From assembly GCF_003716325.1 (NCBI RefSeq), contig NZ_RDSR01000009.1, positions 1 through 64,000 of the forward strand: a stretch of DNA of 64,000 nt. Direction: 5' to 3'. A program made the position numbers and the translations under genes. Positions within the stretch are counted from its first letter, which is position 1, and every line of letters begins with the position of its first letter. The DNA is from Cryobacterium tepidiphilum (GTDB taxonomy: Bacteria; Actinomycetota; Actinomycetes; Actinomycetales; Microbacteriaceae). Below are positions 1-8,640 of this stretch, piece by piece. The notes below the pieces were generated by a model. That model ran no database searches and was not told where the DNA came from. It was given only the letters and a program-made list of their open reading frames with translations.

Positions 1-4
1 CGCC

Positions 5-95
5 GCTAACTCCGGAAGAATGCCGTCCGTCGCCGTGCTTCCGGCGGAATGACGCGGGTCGCCGGTCGGGCCGGCCGGGTTTTTCCGGAGTTAGC
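5..95. repeat. Inverted-repeat element, copy A (91 bp)
   Basis: Perfect 13-bp terminal inverted repeats GCTAACTCCGGAA (5-17) and its complement (83-95) enclose a GC-rich core. The same ends recur at 209-299 and, in diverged form, at 19060-19157 and 19251-19347. No coding capacity is seen, so it behaves like a REP/MITE-type intergenic palindrome. Confidence 0.75.
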
Positions 96-208
96 CGCGG
101 GGGGCTGGCGAGTGGTGCAGTTTGGGGCTGAGGCGCGGGCAGCGGATGCCGGCGCTTCGGTCGCGCCGCGGCATCCGTTGCTCGACGGTTCACGTGGCCG
201 GTTGTGCC

Positions 209-299
209 GCTAACTCCGGAAGAATCGGGACCGGCGTTCCTGCTGCCGCGGAATGACGCGGGTCGCCGGTCCGGCCGGCCGGGTTTTTCCGGAGTTAGC
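209..299. repeat. Inverted-repeat element, copy B (91 bp)
   Basis: The arms at 209-221 and 287-299 are identical to those of copy A and the length is the same. The inner sequence differs mainly in the left third. The 85 bp after each copy are also nearly identical, so A and B arose by tandem duplication of a unit of about 180-204 bp. Confidence 0.75.
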
Positions 300-412
300 C
301 GCGGGGGGCTGGCGAGTGGTGCAGTTTGGGGGCGAGGCGCGGGCAGCGGATGTCGGCGCTTCGGTCGCGCCGCGGCATCCGTTGCCGTCGCCCCCAGCCC
401 GCCACCGCGCCA

Positions 413-463
413 GTGCGGGCTTTCTGCCGCCTATGGCACGGCGAGGTGGCAGTTAGGCCGCAC
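413..463. repeat. 51-bp hairpin repeat, unit 1
   Basis: An imperfect palindrome that starts GTGCGGGCTTTCTGCCGCCT and ends with a near complement. It is repeated at 506-556 with the same length and differences mostly in the loop. It belongs to a repeat family distinct from the TAACTCCGGAA elements. Possible roles are mRNA 3' end protection or simple REP proliferation. Confidence 0.55.
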
Positions 464-505
464 CGGCGCGACCGGGGGAAGACGGGCGGGCACGCACGCT
501 CGCGT

Positions 506-556
506 GTGCGGGCTTTCTGCCGCCTGGCGGCCGGCGAGGCGGCAGTTGGGCCGCAC
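506..556. repeat. 51-bp hairpin repeat, unit 2
   Basis: Second copy of the 413-463 hairpin, 93 bp downstream in the same orientation. Its stem is better paired than in unit 1 (GCCGCCT against AGGCGGC). Confidence 0.55.
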
Positions 557-611
557 TCGCGGTGATGAAAGGCGCGAGAAGGGCCGGGCCGACGTGGGCG
601 GGCAAACGGAT

Positions 612-642
612 GCGCCCGCCGACCGGGAAGGTCGACGGGCGC
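612..642 (-). terminator. Stem-loop after the GABA operon
   Basis: A 13-bp stem (612-624 with 630-642, one G-T wobble) and a five-base loop, about 20 bp beyond the stop at 661. It has no long U tract. The position suggests transcription termination of the leftward gab operon. Confidence 0.55.
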
Positions 643-660
643 AGCAGGAGGTGCGGCAGG

Positions 661-2031
661 TCAGGCGACCGTGCGGATCAGCTTTCGGTTGGCGAACTCG
701 CCCATGCCGAAGCGACCGAGCTCGCGGCCGAAGCCGGAGCGCTTGACGCCGCCGAACGGCAGCTCCGCGCCCTCGGCGCCGACGCCGTTGATGAACACCA
801 TGCCGGCCTCGAGGCCGTTCGCGATGCGCTGCGCCTGTTCCGGGTCGGTCGTGAACACGTAGGAGCCGAGTCCGAACGGAGTGTCGTTCGCGAGCTCGAC
901 GGCTTCCTGCTCGGAGGCCACCTTGTAGACGCTCGCGACCGGGCCGAAGAACTCCTCGCGGTAGGCGTCATTCGACGGCGCGATGTCGGTGAGCACCGTG
1001 GCGGGGAAGTGCGCCCCGTCGCGCTCGCCCGAGAGCGCCACGGTGGCGCCGCCCGCGACGGCCCGGTCCACCTGGTCCTGGAGCCGGTCGGCGGCCGCCT
1101 GCGACGACAACGGCCCGAGCACCGTGTCGGGCGAGGTCGGGTCGGCCGGCGCAACGGCACCGAGCGCCGCCGTGAACTTGCCGAGGAACGCGTCGTAGAG
1201 CTCGTCGAGCACCAGGAACCGCTTGGCGGCGTTGCAGGACTGCCCCGAGTTGTCGAGGCGTCCTGCCACGGCGGCCTCGACGGTCGCGTCGAGGTCGTCG
1301 GTCGACATCAGGATGAATGGGTCGGACCCACCGAGTTCCAGCACCACCTTCTTGAGGTTGCGGCCCGCGATCTCGGCCACCGCCGCACCGGCGCGCTCCG
1401 ACCCGGTGAGCGAGACGCCCAGCACCCGCGGGTCGGCAATGACGTCGGCCACCTGCTCGTTCGAGGCGTAGATGTTCACGTAGGCCCCGGTGGGGAAGCC
1501 GGCGTCGTGGAAGATCTTCTCGATCGCGGCCGCCGACTCCGGGCACTGCGGCGCGTGCTTGAGCAGCAGCGTGTTGCCGAGCACGAGGTTCGGCGCAGCG
1601 AACCGGGCCACCTGGTAGTACGGGAAGTTCCACGGCATGATGCCGAGGAGCACGCCCATCGGCCCGGTGCGCACGATCGCCGAGCCCTCGCCGTCGAGCA
1701 GGGAGATCGGCTCGTCCTTCATGAAGTCCGGCCCGTGGTCGGCGTAGTAGTCGTAGATCGCGGCGCTGAAGTCCACCTCGCCGAGCGCCTGCTCGAGGGG
1801 CTTGCCCATCTCGCGCACGATGATCTCCGCGAGCTCATCGCGCCGCTCGCGGTACAGGTCGGCGACGCGCCGCACCAGCGCGGCCCGGTCCGTCGCCGTC
1901 GACGTGCCCGACCACGCGCGATACTGCGTCGCCGCAGACGCGATCGCCTTCTCCAGCTCGTCGGCGGTGATGAGCGGGTACTCCGCCCCCCGCTCGCCGG
2001 TCGCCGGGTTGGTCACCGCATACTCGATCAT
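661..2031 (-). CDS. NAD(P)-dependent succinate-semialdehyde dehydrogenase, GabD1/YneI-like
   Basis: A 456-residue aldehyde dehydrogenase that should oxidise succinic semialdehyde to succinate in the cytoplasm, the last step of the GABA shunt. The PWNFP oxyanion Asn is near 135, the general base Glu232 lies in LELGGSDPF, and the nucleophile Cys266 lies in GQSCNAAKR. The length matches the compact 455-460-residue GabD1/Sad class rather than classical GabD. The start at 2031 has an AAGGA eight bases upstream. It is the last gene of the leftward operon, 40 bp after a second SSADH. A related short-chain semialdehyde substrate is possible. Confidence 0.88.
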   Translation of the reverse strand: MIEYAVTNPATGERGAEYPLITADELEKAIASAATQYRAWSGTSTATDRAALVRRVADLYRERRDELAEIIVREMGKPLEQALGEVDFSAAIYDYYADHGPDFMKDEPISLLDGEGSAIVRTGPMGVLLGIMPWNFPYYQVARFAAPNLVLGNTLLLKHAPQCPESAAAIEKIFHDAGFPTGAYVNIYASNEQVADVIADPRVLGVSLTGSERAGAAVAEIAGRNLKKVVLELGGSDPFILMSTDDLDATVEAAVAGRLDNSGQSCNAAKRFLVLDELYDAFLGKFTAALGAVAPADPTSPDTVLGPLSSQAAADRLQDQVDRAVAGGATVALSGERDGAHFPATVLTDIAPSNDAYREEFFGPVASVYKVASEQEAVELANDTPFGLGSYVFTTDPEQAQRIANGLEAGMVFINGVGAEGAELPFGGVKRSGFGRELGRFGMGEFANRKLIRTVA

Positions 2032-2071
2032 TCCTTGCGTCCTTGCTCGTTGGTTTTCATTGTCCGAATGC

Positions 2072-3544
2072 CTACGCGAACGGGTCCGGGGTCAGAGTGT
2101 ACTTGGTGTACAAGTACTCCTGAATGCCCTCGAAACCGCCCTCGCGGCCGAGCCCGGACTGCTTCACGCCGCCGAACGGCGCCGCCGCGTTGGAGATGAC
2201 GCCCATGTTGAGGCCCATCATTCCCGTCTGCAGGCGTTCGATCATCCGCTGGCCGCGCGCCAGGTCTTTCGTATAGACGTACCCGACCAGTCCGTACTCG
2301 GTGTCGTTGGCGAGCTGCACGGCCTCGTCTTCGGTGTCGAAGCGGGTGATCGCCAGCACCGGGCCGAAGATCTCCTCACGAAGGATGTCGCTGCCGGGCC
2401 TCACATTGTCGACGACGGTGGGCTCGTAGAACGTTCCGTCGCCCGTGATGGGCGATCCGCCGGTGAGCACGGTCGCGCCGCGGTCCGCGGCATCCCGTAC
2501 GAGCGCCTCGGCCTTGGCCACGGCGCGATCGTCGATCAGCGGGCCGATGGTGACACCTTCGTCGGTGCCGCGGCCGACCGTGAAGCCGTTCACGGCATCC
2601 GTCACCCGGCGGGCGAACTCGTCGGCGACCGAGCGGTGCACGATGAAGCGGTTCGCCGCGGTGCAGGCCTGGCCGATGTTGCGGAACTTCGCCGCCATCG
2701 CCCCGGCCACGGCCTTGTCGAGGTCGGCGTCGTCGAAGATCACGAACGGCGCGTTGCCGCCGAGCTCCATCGAGGTGCGCAGCACGCCCTGCGCGGACTG
2801 CTGGATCAGCTTCTGCCCGACCGGGGTCGAGCCGGTGAACGACAGCTTGCGCAGGCGCGGGTCGGCGATGATGGGGGCGGATACCTCGCCCGACGTCGAC
2901 GTCGTGATCACGTTGACGACGCCGGCCGGCAGGCCCGCCTCTTCCAGAAGCGCCACGAAGTGCAAGGTGGTGAGCGGGGTGAGCTCGGCCGGCTTGATGA
3001 CGACCGTGCAGCCCGCGGCCAGGGCGGGCGCGATCTTGCGCGTCGCCATGGCCAGCGGGAAGTTCCACGGCGTGATCAGGAAGCACGGGCCGACCGGGTG
3101 CTGTGACACGATCATGCGCCCGGTGCCCTCGGGGTTGGTGCCGTAGCGGCCGCTGATGCGCACGGCCTCCTCGCTGAACCAGCGCAGGAACTCGCCGCCG
3201 TAGGTCACCTCGCCCTGCGACTCGGCGAGGGGCTTGCCCATCTCCAGTGTCATGAGCAGCGCGAACTCGTCCTTGCGCTCGCGCAGCAGGTCGAACGCGC
3301 GGCGCAAAATGTCGCTGCGCGTGCGCGGCGGGGTCGCCGCCCACGCGTCGGCGGCTTCCACCGCGGCGTCCAGCGCGCGTGCGCCATCGGCAACGGATGC
3401 GTCCGCGATCGACTTGATCGCCCGGCCGGTTGCCGGGTCGATGACGTCGATCGTGCGGCCGGAGGTCCCCTCGACCCACTGGCCGCCGATGAACAGCTTG
3501 TCGGGAACCTTCTGCAGCAGCTCGGTCTCACGTGCGTCGGTCAT
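2072..3544 (-). CDS. gabD: NAD-dependent succinate-semialdehyde dehydrogenase
   Basis: A 490-residue aldehyde dehydrogenase of the classical GabD type, converting succinic semialdehyde to succinate. Asn161 is in TPWNFP, the catalytic base Glu260 in MELGGNAPF, and Cys294 in NIGQACTAANRF. The FTGST segment of the cofactor site is at about 236-240. The start is well supported by AAGGAG five bases upstream. It lies between glutamate dehydrogenase and the shorter SSADH, all on the same strand. Two adjacent SSADH paralogues are unusual. They may differ in NAD/NADP use or in substrate (for example glutarate semialdehyde), which sequence alone cannot decide. Confidence 0.92.
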   Translation of the reverse strand: MTDARETELLQKVPDKLFIGGQWVEGTSGRTIDVIDPATGRAIKSIADASVADGARALDAAVEAADAWAATPPRTRSDILRRAFDLLRERKDEFALLMTLEMGKPLAESQGEVTYGGEFLRWFSEEAVRISGRYGTNPEGTGRMIVSQHPVGPCFLITPWNFPLAMATRKIAPALAAGCTVVIKPAELTPLTTLHFVALLEEAGLPAGVVNVITTSTSGEVSAPIIADPRLRKLSFTGSTPVGQKLIQQSAQGVLRTSMELGGNAPFVIFDDADLDKAVAGAMAAKFRNIGQACTAANRFIVHRSVADEFARRVTDAVNGFTVGRGTDEGVTIGPLIDDRAVAKAEALVRDAADRGATVLTGGSPITGDGTFYEPTVVDNVRPGSDILREEIFGPVLAITRFDTEDEAVQLANDTEYGLVGYVYTKDLARGQRMIERLQTGMMGLNMGVISNAAAPFGGVKQSGLGREGGFEGIQEYLYTKYTLTPDPFA

Positions 3545-3578
3545 GCAAACTCCTTCGTTGACTGTAGTGTCCAGTTCA

Positions 3579-4898
3579 TCACGGGTAGAGGCCCCGCAGG
3601 CGGTGTGCTTCTGCGACGCGTTCCACGGCGAGCACGGTGGCGGCGGTGCGCAGCGACAGGGTGCGCTGGGTGGCGTAGTCGACCACCTGCTGCCAGGCGC
3701 TCAGCATCCGTTCCTCTAGCTTGGCCTCGACTTCGGCCGCGTTCCACCAGTACGCCTGGTTTGCCTGCACCCATTCGAAGTACGAGACGATGACGCCGCC
3801 GGCGTTGGCGAGGATGTCGGGGACGACGAGCTGGCCGCGGTCGGCGAAGATGCGGGCGGCGGCGGGGGAGGTGGGACCGTTCGCGCCCTCGACGATGACC
3901 GGGGCGGTGACGCGGGTCGCGTTGCCCTCGTGGAGCACGCCCTCGACGGCCGCGGGCACGAGCAGGTCGACGTCGAGTTCGAGCAGCAGGTCCCGGTCCA
4001 GCGGTTCGGCGCCGGGGAAGCCCATGACGGTGCCGGTCTCGTCGACGAACGCGCAGAGCCGCTCGATGTCGAGGCCGCCCGCGTTGTGGATGGCGCCGTA
4101 CTGGTCGCTGATGCCGAGCACGCGCAGGCCCGCCTGGTGCAGGAACCGGGCGGTGTCCCGCCCGACCTTGCCGAAGCCCTGCACGGCCGCGCTGGCCCGG
4201 GAGGCACTGATGCCGCGGTGCTTCAGGGCCGCGAGGGCGATGTGCGTGACGCCGCGCGAGGTGGCGCTGGCCCGGCCCTGCGAACCGCCGAGGCTGATGG
4301 GCTTACCGGTGACGATGCCGGGAACCGTGTAGCCGGTGTTGACGGAGTAGGTGTCCATCATCCACGCCATGGTCTGTTCGTCGGTGCCGACGTCGGGCGC
4401 GGGGATGTCGCGTTCCGGACCGATGATCGGCAGGATCTCGCTCGTGTAGCGGCGGGTGACCCGCTCCAGTTCGGCCTTCGAGTGCAGGCGCGGGTCGATG
4501 GCGACCCCGCCCTTCGCGCCGCCGTACGGCACGTCGAGCAGGGCGCACTTCCAGGTCATCCACATCGCCAGTGCGCGCACCTCGTCGAGGTTGACGCCGG
4601 GGCTGTAGCGGAGCCCGCCCTTCGCCGGGCCGCGGGAGAAGTTGTGCTGCACCCGGTAGCCGGTGAAGAGCATGGTGCTGCCGTCGTCCGCGCGGAGCGG
4701 CACCGCCACGGTGAGCTCGCGGCGCGGCGTGGCCAGCATCGCGTGCAGGCCATCGCTGTAGCCGAGGAGTCCGGTGGCGACGGCGAGCTGTGCGCGGGCG
4801 TCGTCGAGCGGGGTCGCCTCCGGAACGAAGGCGCCGCCGCCGGACCGTGCGGAATGGGTGTCGGCGCTGCGGCGCTCGCCGGTGATCACGCCGCTCAT
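3579..4898 (-). CDS. Glu/Leu/Phe/Val family dehydrogenase, probable glutamate dehydrogenase
   Basis: A 439-residue amino-acid dehydrogenase. The substrate-binding lysines are in GPAKGGLR (Lys93) and MTWKCAL (Lys117), and the catalytic lysine is in PYGGAKGGV (Lys129). A Rossmann NAD(P) domain follows (AVQGFGKVG), and the motif VEGANGPTSPAA is typical of hexameric glutamate dehydrogenases. The ATG overlaps the gabT stop by four bases (ATGA), which implies translational coupling. Placed between GabT and GabD, it would return transamination glutamate to 2-oxoglutarate plus ammonium. The first 25 residues are poorly conserved in type, so a slightly later start is possible. Leucine or phenylalanine specificity cannot be excluded. 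Confidence 0.88.
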   Translation of the reverse strand: MSGVITGERRSADTHSARSGGGAFVPEATPLDDARAQLAVATGLLGYSDGLHAMLATPRRELTVAVPLRADDGSTMLFTGYRVQHNFSRGPAKGGLRYSPGVNLDEVRALAMWMTWKCALLDVPYGGAKGGVAIDPRLHSKAELERVTRRYTSEILPIIGPERDIPAPDVGTDEQTMAWMMDTYSVNTGYTVPGIVTGKPISLGGSQGRASATSRGVTHIALAALKHRGISASRASAAVQGFGKVGRDTARFLHQAGLRVLGISDQYGAIHNAGGLDIERLCAFVDETGTVMGFPGAEPLDRDLLLELDVDLLVPAAVEGVLHEGNATRVTAPVIVEGANGPTSPAAARIFADRGQLVVPDILANAGGVIVSYFEWVQANQAYWWNAAEVEAKLEERMLSAWQQVVDYATQRTLSLRTAATVLAVERVAEAHRLRGLYP

Positions 4899-6256
4899 GA
4901 GGCTGCCAGCTGGGACGCGACGACCTGCAGGCCCTCGACCAGGAGGTCGTCGGAGATGCTGAGCGGTGGTAGGAACCGGATCACGTTGCCGTAGGTGCCG
5001 CAGGTGAGCACGATCACCCCTTCCGCGTGGGCGCCGGCGGCGACCCGGGCGGTGAGTGCGGCATCCGGCTCGCCCGTCTTCGGGTCGACGAGCTCGATGG
5101 CCATCATGGCGCCGCGACCGCGGACGTCGCCGATGCGCGGGTCGACGGCCCGCATCGCGTTCAAGCGGCCGGTGAGGACCGTGCCGATCTCCCGGGCCCG
5201 GGCGACCAGGTCCTCCTCCTCGTAGGTGCGGATGGTGGCCAGGGCCGCCGCGCAGGCGAGCGGGTTGCCGCCGTAGGTTCCGCCGAGGCCGCCGACCTGC
5301 GGGGCATCCATGATCTCGGCTCGCCCGGTGACCCCGGAGAGCGGAAGGCCGCCGGCCATGCCCTTGGCCGTGACGACGAGGTCGGGCACGATGCCGAACA
5401 GCTCGCTGGCGAACATGGCACCGGTGCGGGCGAAGCCGGTCTGCACCTCGTCGGCGATGAACACGACCGTGTTCTCCCGTGCCCAGCGGGCGATCTCGGG
5501 AAGGAAGCCCTCGGCGGGGACAATGAAGCCGCCCTCACCCTGGATGGGCTCGATGATGATGGCCGCGAGGTTCGCGGCGCCGATCTGCTTCTCCATCTGG
5601 CTGATGGCGCGCCGGGCGGCGTCAAAGCCGCTCAGGCCGCCGTCGCGGTAGGGGTAGGAGAGCGGCGCGCGGTAGATCTCCGGGGCGAACGGGCCGAACC
5701 CGTTCTTGTAGGGCTGGTTCTTCGCCGTCAGTCCCATCGTGAGGTTGGTGCGGCCGTGGTAGGCGTGGTCGAAGGCGACCACGGCCTGCTTGCCGGTGTA
5801 GTGCCGGGCGATCTTCACGGCGTTCTCCACCGCCTCGGCACCGGAATTGAACAGGGCTGAGCGCTTGGCGTGGTCGCCCGGGGTGAGGCGGTTGAGCGCC
5901 TCGGCCACTTCCACGTAGGAATCGTACGGCGTGACGGTGAAGCAGGTGTGTGTGAACCGGGCCACCTGCTCCTGCACGGCGGCCACGACGCGCGGGGCGG
6001 CATTGCCGACGCCGGTCACGGCGATGCCGGAGCCGAGGTCGATCAGCGAGTTCCCGTCGGCGTCGACGACGACACCGCCGCCGGCCGCGACCGCGAAAAC
6101 GGGCATCGTGCCGCCGACGCTTCCCGCGACGGCATCCGCCCGGCGTGCGAGCCACTCGCGGGAGGCGGGCCCGGGGAGGGGCGTGACGAGTCGACGTTCC
6201 TGGGGCAGCGCCGGTCCGCCGGTAACGGCCACGCTCGGCTGGTCCACGAGGGTCAT
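4895..6256 (-). CDS. gabT: 4-aminobutyrate--2-oxoglutarate aminotransferase
   Basis: A 453-residue class III PLP aminotransferase that transfers the amino group of GABA to 2-oxoglutarate, giving succinic semialdehyde and glutamate. The FNSGAEAVENAVK motif, the PLP-binding Asp269 in FIADEVQTG and the Schiff-base Lys298 in VTAKGMAGG are all present. The start is set by AAGGAG five bases upstream. It is the first gene of the operon gabT-gdh-gabD-gabD1. It is divergent from a PucR-like gene, with about 135 bp between the two starts for the promoters and operators. Confidence 0.93.
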   Translation of the reverse strand: MTLVDQPSVAVTGGPALPQERRLVTPLPGPASREWLARRADAVAGSVGGTMPVFAVAAGGGVVVDADGNSLIDLGSGIAVTGVGNAAPRVVAAVQEQVARFTHTCFTVTPYDSYVEVAEALNRLTPGDHAKRSALFNSGAEAVENAVKIARHYTGKQAVVAFDHAYHGRTNLTMGLTAKNQPYKNGFGPFAPEIYRAPLSYPYRDGGLSGFDAARRAISQMEKQIGAANLAAIIIEPIQGEGGFIVPAEGFLPEIARWARENTVVFIADEVQTGFARTGAMFASELFGIVPDLVVTAKGMAGGLPLSGVTGRAEIMDAPQVGGLGGTYGGNPLACAAALATIRTYEEEDLVARAREIGTVLTGRLNAMRAVDPRIGDVRGRGAMMAIELVDPKTGEPDAALTARVAAGAHAEGVIVLTCGTYGNVIRFLPPLSISDDLLVEGLQVVASQLAAS

Positions 6257-6391
6257 GAGTATCTCCTTCGATGTTTCATGTCGCGCAAACGCTGCTCACG
6301 ACCCCGCCAGATTACGGTCCCGCGCCTCCGACGCCCATCGACGCGATGTACACCATTGGGCGCATGCGTCGCCGACGTGTATAACAGATCC

Positions 6392-7939
6392 GTGGCTCCC
6401 GTTCTTCGCAACCTGCTCGACAACGACGTGCTGGAGCTGACCCTCCTCACCCCCGAGCCGGAGCTGCCCCCGGGAGTGCTCGACGTCGGCGTCGCGTGGG
6501 TGCACAGCTCCGACCTGCTCGATCCCACCCCCTTCCTCGACCAGGGGCACGTCCTCCTCATCACCGGGACCCAGTTCGACGCCGCCACAACGGATGCGGA
6601 GTACGCCGGCTACGTGGGCCGGCTGGCCGCCCGTCGCGTGGCCGGCCTCGGGTTCGGCACCGAAGTCATCCGCAACGGAACGCCCGTTGGCCTCCGCCTG
6701 GCATGCCTCGAGGCGGGACTCCCGCTGTTCGAAGTGCCCTACCGCACGCCGTTCATCGCCATCGCCCGGTTCGCCGCCGACCTGGTCGCCGAGGAGACCT
6801 ACGCTCGCCGCACCTGGGCGCTCAAGGCCCAGCGGGCCATCTCGCTGGCTGCGCTCCGGCCGAACGGCCTGGCGGCGACGCTCGCGGAGCTCTCCCACCA
6901 GCTCGGCCACTGGGTCGCGCTCTACGACGCGACGGGCGCCCTCGACCGCGTGTTCCCGTCCACGACGCCCCGGCACCTGGTGGCCGGAGCGGTGCACAGC
7001 GAAGCCGTCGCCCTGCTGCGCAAGGGGCGCCGGGCGGGCTCGGCCATCGTCGTCGACGGTGAGACCCTGACGCTGCAGACGCTCGGTCGCGGCGAAAGCC
7101 TGCGCGGTGTGCTCGCCGTGGGCGGCGCATCCGGTCTCGACGACGCCGGTCATCAGGTGGTGACGAGCGTCATCGCCTTGGCCGGGCTGGCGCTCGAGCA
7201 GAACCACGAGCTCGACTACGCGCGTTCGCTGCTGCGTGCGGGTCTGTGGCACGCCCTGTTGTCGGGCGACGTGGAGCTGGCGCGCACGGTGGTGCGGCAG
7301 ATGTGGGGCGACCTTCCCCGCGAGCCGGTGCGGGTCGGCATCATCGCCGGCGACCAGCGGACGATCGACACTCTCAGCGAGTCACTGGACCTGCGCGTCG
7401 CCGACCAGCCGGGAACCCTTTTCTACGCGCCGGACGGCGCGACCGTGATTGTCTGCGTCGGTCGTGACGCGGCCGATCTGCCCGAGGCGCTCGCCGATTC
7501 TTTCGACGTGACCATGGGCGTCTCCGACGAGGCACCGTACTCGCAGCTGCACCGGGCCCGGGAGCAGGCGGCGCACGCACTCGCGCGCGCGCACGACAGC
7601 GGCGAGCGCGTCGTCGCGTTCTCCTCCATCGCCCGGCAGGGAATGCTCGCCTTCCTGGCGCACGCGGATGCGCAGGAGATCGGTCGGGCCACCCTCGCGC
7701 CGCTCATCCGCCACGACGAAGTCGAGGGCACGGCGCTCGTGGAATCGCTGCGGGTATGGCTCGAGGAGAACGGCCACATCGAGCGCGCGGCCGCGCGGCT
7801 CGGCGTTCACCGGCACACCATGCGGGCGCGCATCGGCGACTGCGAGCGGGTGCTGGGGTACGACCTCGGCAGCTTCCACGCGCGGGCCGACCTGTGGGCC
7901 GCCCTGCTTGCGCTCGGCGCGCCCTCACGCGAGTCGTGA
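6392..7939 (+). CDS. PucR family transcriptional regulator
   Basis: A protein of about 515 residues with an N-terminal PucR sensor-type domain, a middle region and a C-terminal PucR HTH (from about 455: LEENGHIERAAARLGVHRHT). This family controls purine, GABA or amino-acid catabolism operons. The GTG at 6392 gives the typical beginning APVLRNLLDN. An in-frame GTG at 6377 is the alternative, and longer frames reaching back to 5870 are overlaps with gabT. Divergence from gabT suggests that it activates the GABA operon in response to GABA or a breakdown product. That role is inferred from context. Confidence 0.85.
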   Translation: MAPVLRNLLDNDVLELTLLTPEPELPPGVLDVGVAWVHSSDLLDPTPFLDQGHVLLITGTQFDAATTDAEYAGYVGRLAARRVAGLGFGTEVIRNGTPVGLRLACLEAGLPLFEVPYRTPFIAIARFAADLVAEETYARRTWALKAQRAISLAALRPNGLAATLAELSHQLGHWVALYDATGALDRVFPSTTPRHLVAGAVHSEAVALLRKGRRAGSAIVVDGETLTLQTLGRGESLRGVLAVGGASGLDDAGHQVVTSVIALAGLALEQNHELDYARSLLRAGLWHALLSGDVELARTVVRQMWGDLPREPVRVGIIAGDQRTIDTLSESLDLRVADQPGTLFYAPDGATVIVCVGRDAADLPEALADSFDVTMGVSDEAPYSQLHRAREQAAHALARAHDSGERVVAFSSIARQGMLAFLAHADAQEIGRATLAPLIRHDEVEGTALVESLRVWLEENGHIERAAARLGVHRHTMRARIGDCERVLGYDLGSFHARADLWAALLALGAPSRES

Positions 7940-7995
7940 CTCCTCACGCGAGTCGTGAGTTGTGGTCGTTATGACGCGGGGAATAACGACCACAA

Positions 7996-8598
7996 CTACG
8001 GTTTCGCGTGGGAAGGGCCGCGGGAGGCGACGAGCTCGGTGAGCACGGCCACCAGAGCGTCCATCGAGGCGGAGTCGGGGGTCTCGTCGCTCAGGCCCGT
8101 GGCGGAATTGAAGTACAGCCCGTCGCCGACGAGCATGACCACTCGCGCCACCACCGGGTCGTCGACCGTGTCGGCGATGACGGCCAGCCACGACGCCTGC
8201 ACACTCCGCAGCGCCTTCTGCACCTCCGGATGCGCGCCCTGCGCCAGGCAGGAGCACGCCACGATGGTGCGCTCGAGCTCGTTGGGGGAGCCGGCGGAGG
8301 CGACGGAGGTGCGGATGAAGTAGTCGACCACGCCGTTGGAGGCCGCACGCATCCGCTCGATGTCGACCTCGACCAGCACGTGCAGCCGCTCGATCAAGCC
8401 GGCGATGAGCGCGTCCTTCGAAGCGAAGTGGTAGAGCAGGCCGCCCTTGGAGACTCCGGCGCGGGCGGCGACGGCATCGAGGGTCGAGGCGCGCTCGCCG
8501 TCGCTGATGAGCAGGGCTTCGAACGCGCCGAGCACGCGGTCGCGAGCGGATGCGAGGTCGGGCCGGTGGTCCTTCTGTTCGGCTTTCCGTGGTGCCAT
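7996..8598 (-). CDS. TetR family transcriptional repressor
   Basis: A 200-residue regulator with an N-terminal TetR HTH at about 18-62 (STLDAVAARAGVSKGGLLYHF) and a ligand-binding C-terminal half of the TetR_C type. The ATG at 8598 is the natural start; upstream extensions would run through the neighbouring MFS gene. It is divergent from that gene with only about 45 bp between starts, and a 26-bp palindrome sits in that gap. It therefore very probably represses both itself and the exporter until an effector binds. Confidence 0.9.
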   Translation of the reverse strand: MAPRKAEQKDHRPDLASARDRVLGAFEALLISDGERASTLDAVAARAGVSKGGLLYHFASKDALIAGLIERLHVLVEVDIERMRAASNGVVDYFIRTSVASAGSPNELERTIVACSCLAQGAHPEVQKALRSVQASWLAVIADTVDDPVVARVVMLVGDGLYFNSATGLSDETPDSASMDALVAVLTELVASRGPSHAKP

Positions 8599-8603
8599 AC
8601 TGC

Positions 8604-8629
8604 TACTATACCGTCCAGCCGGTACAGTA
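8604..8629. promoter_or_regulatory. Probable TetR operator
   Basis: A 26-bp interrupted palindrome of the form TACTnTACCG-N6-CGGTAnAGTA, centred between the divergent tetR and MFS starts. The arms match except at one position on each side. It overlaps the MFS ribosome-binding site (AAGGAG 8629-8634), so bound repressor would block both promoters. Confidence 0.7.
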
Positions 8630-8640
8630 AGGAGCGGGTC

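Larger units (their letters stand above)
1..660. other. Non-coding repeat-rich spacer
   Basis: No convincing gene is visible. The stretch holds a tandem duplication with a period of 204 bp (about 5-180 and 209-384), each unit starting with a 91-bp inverted-repeat element, then two 51-bp hairpin units, and finally a stem-loop that probably terminates the leftward operon ending at 661. Open frames here are GC-rich shadows with no homology that I recognise. Confidence 0.7.

Noticed and set aside
5..556. CRISPR array or complete insertion sequence at the left end
   Set aside because: Repeat spacing is irregular and units are palindromic with no unique spacers. No transposase frame is present.
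562..2199. Long + strand frame of 545 codons opposite gabD1
   Set aside because: Antisense shadow of a clear aldehyde dehydrogenase in GC-rich DNA; composition is Arg/Ala/Val-rich with no family likeness.
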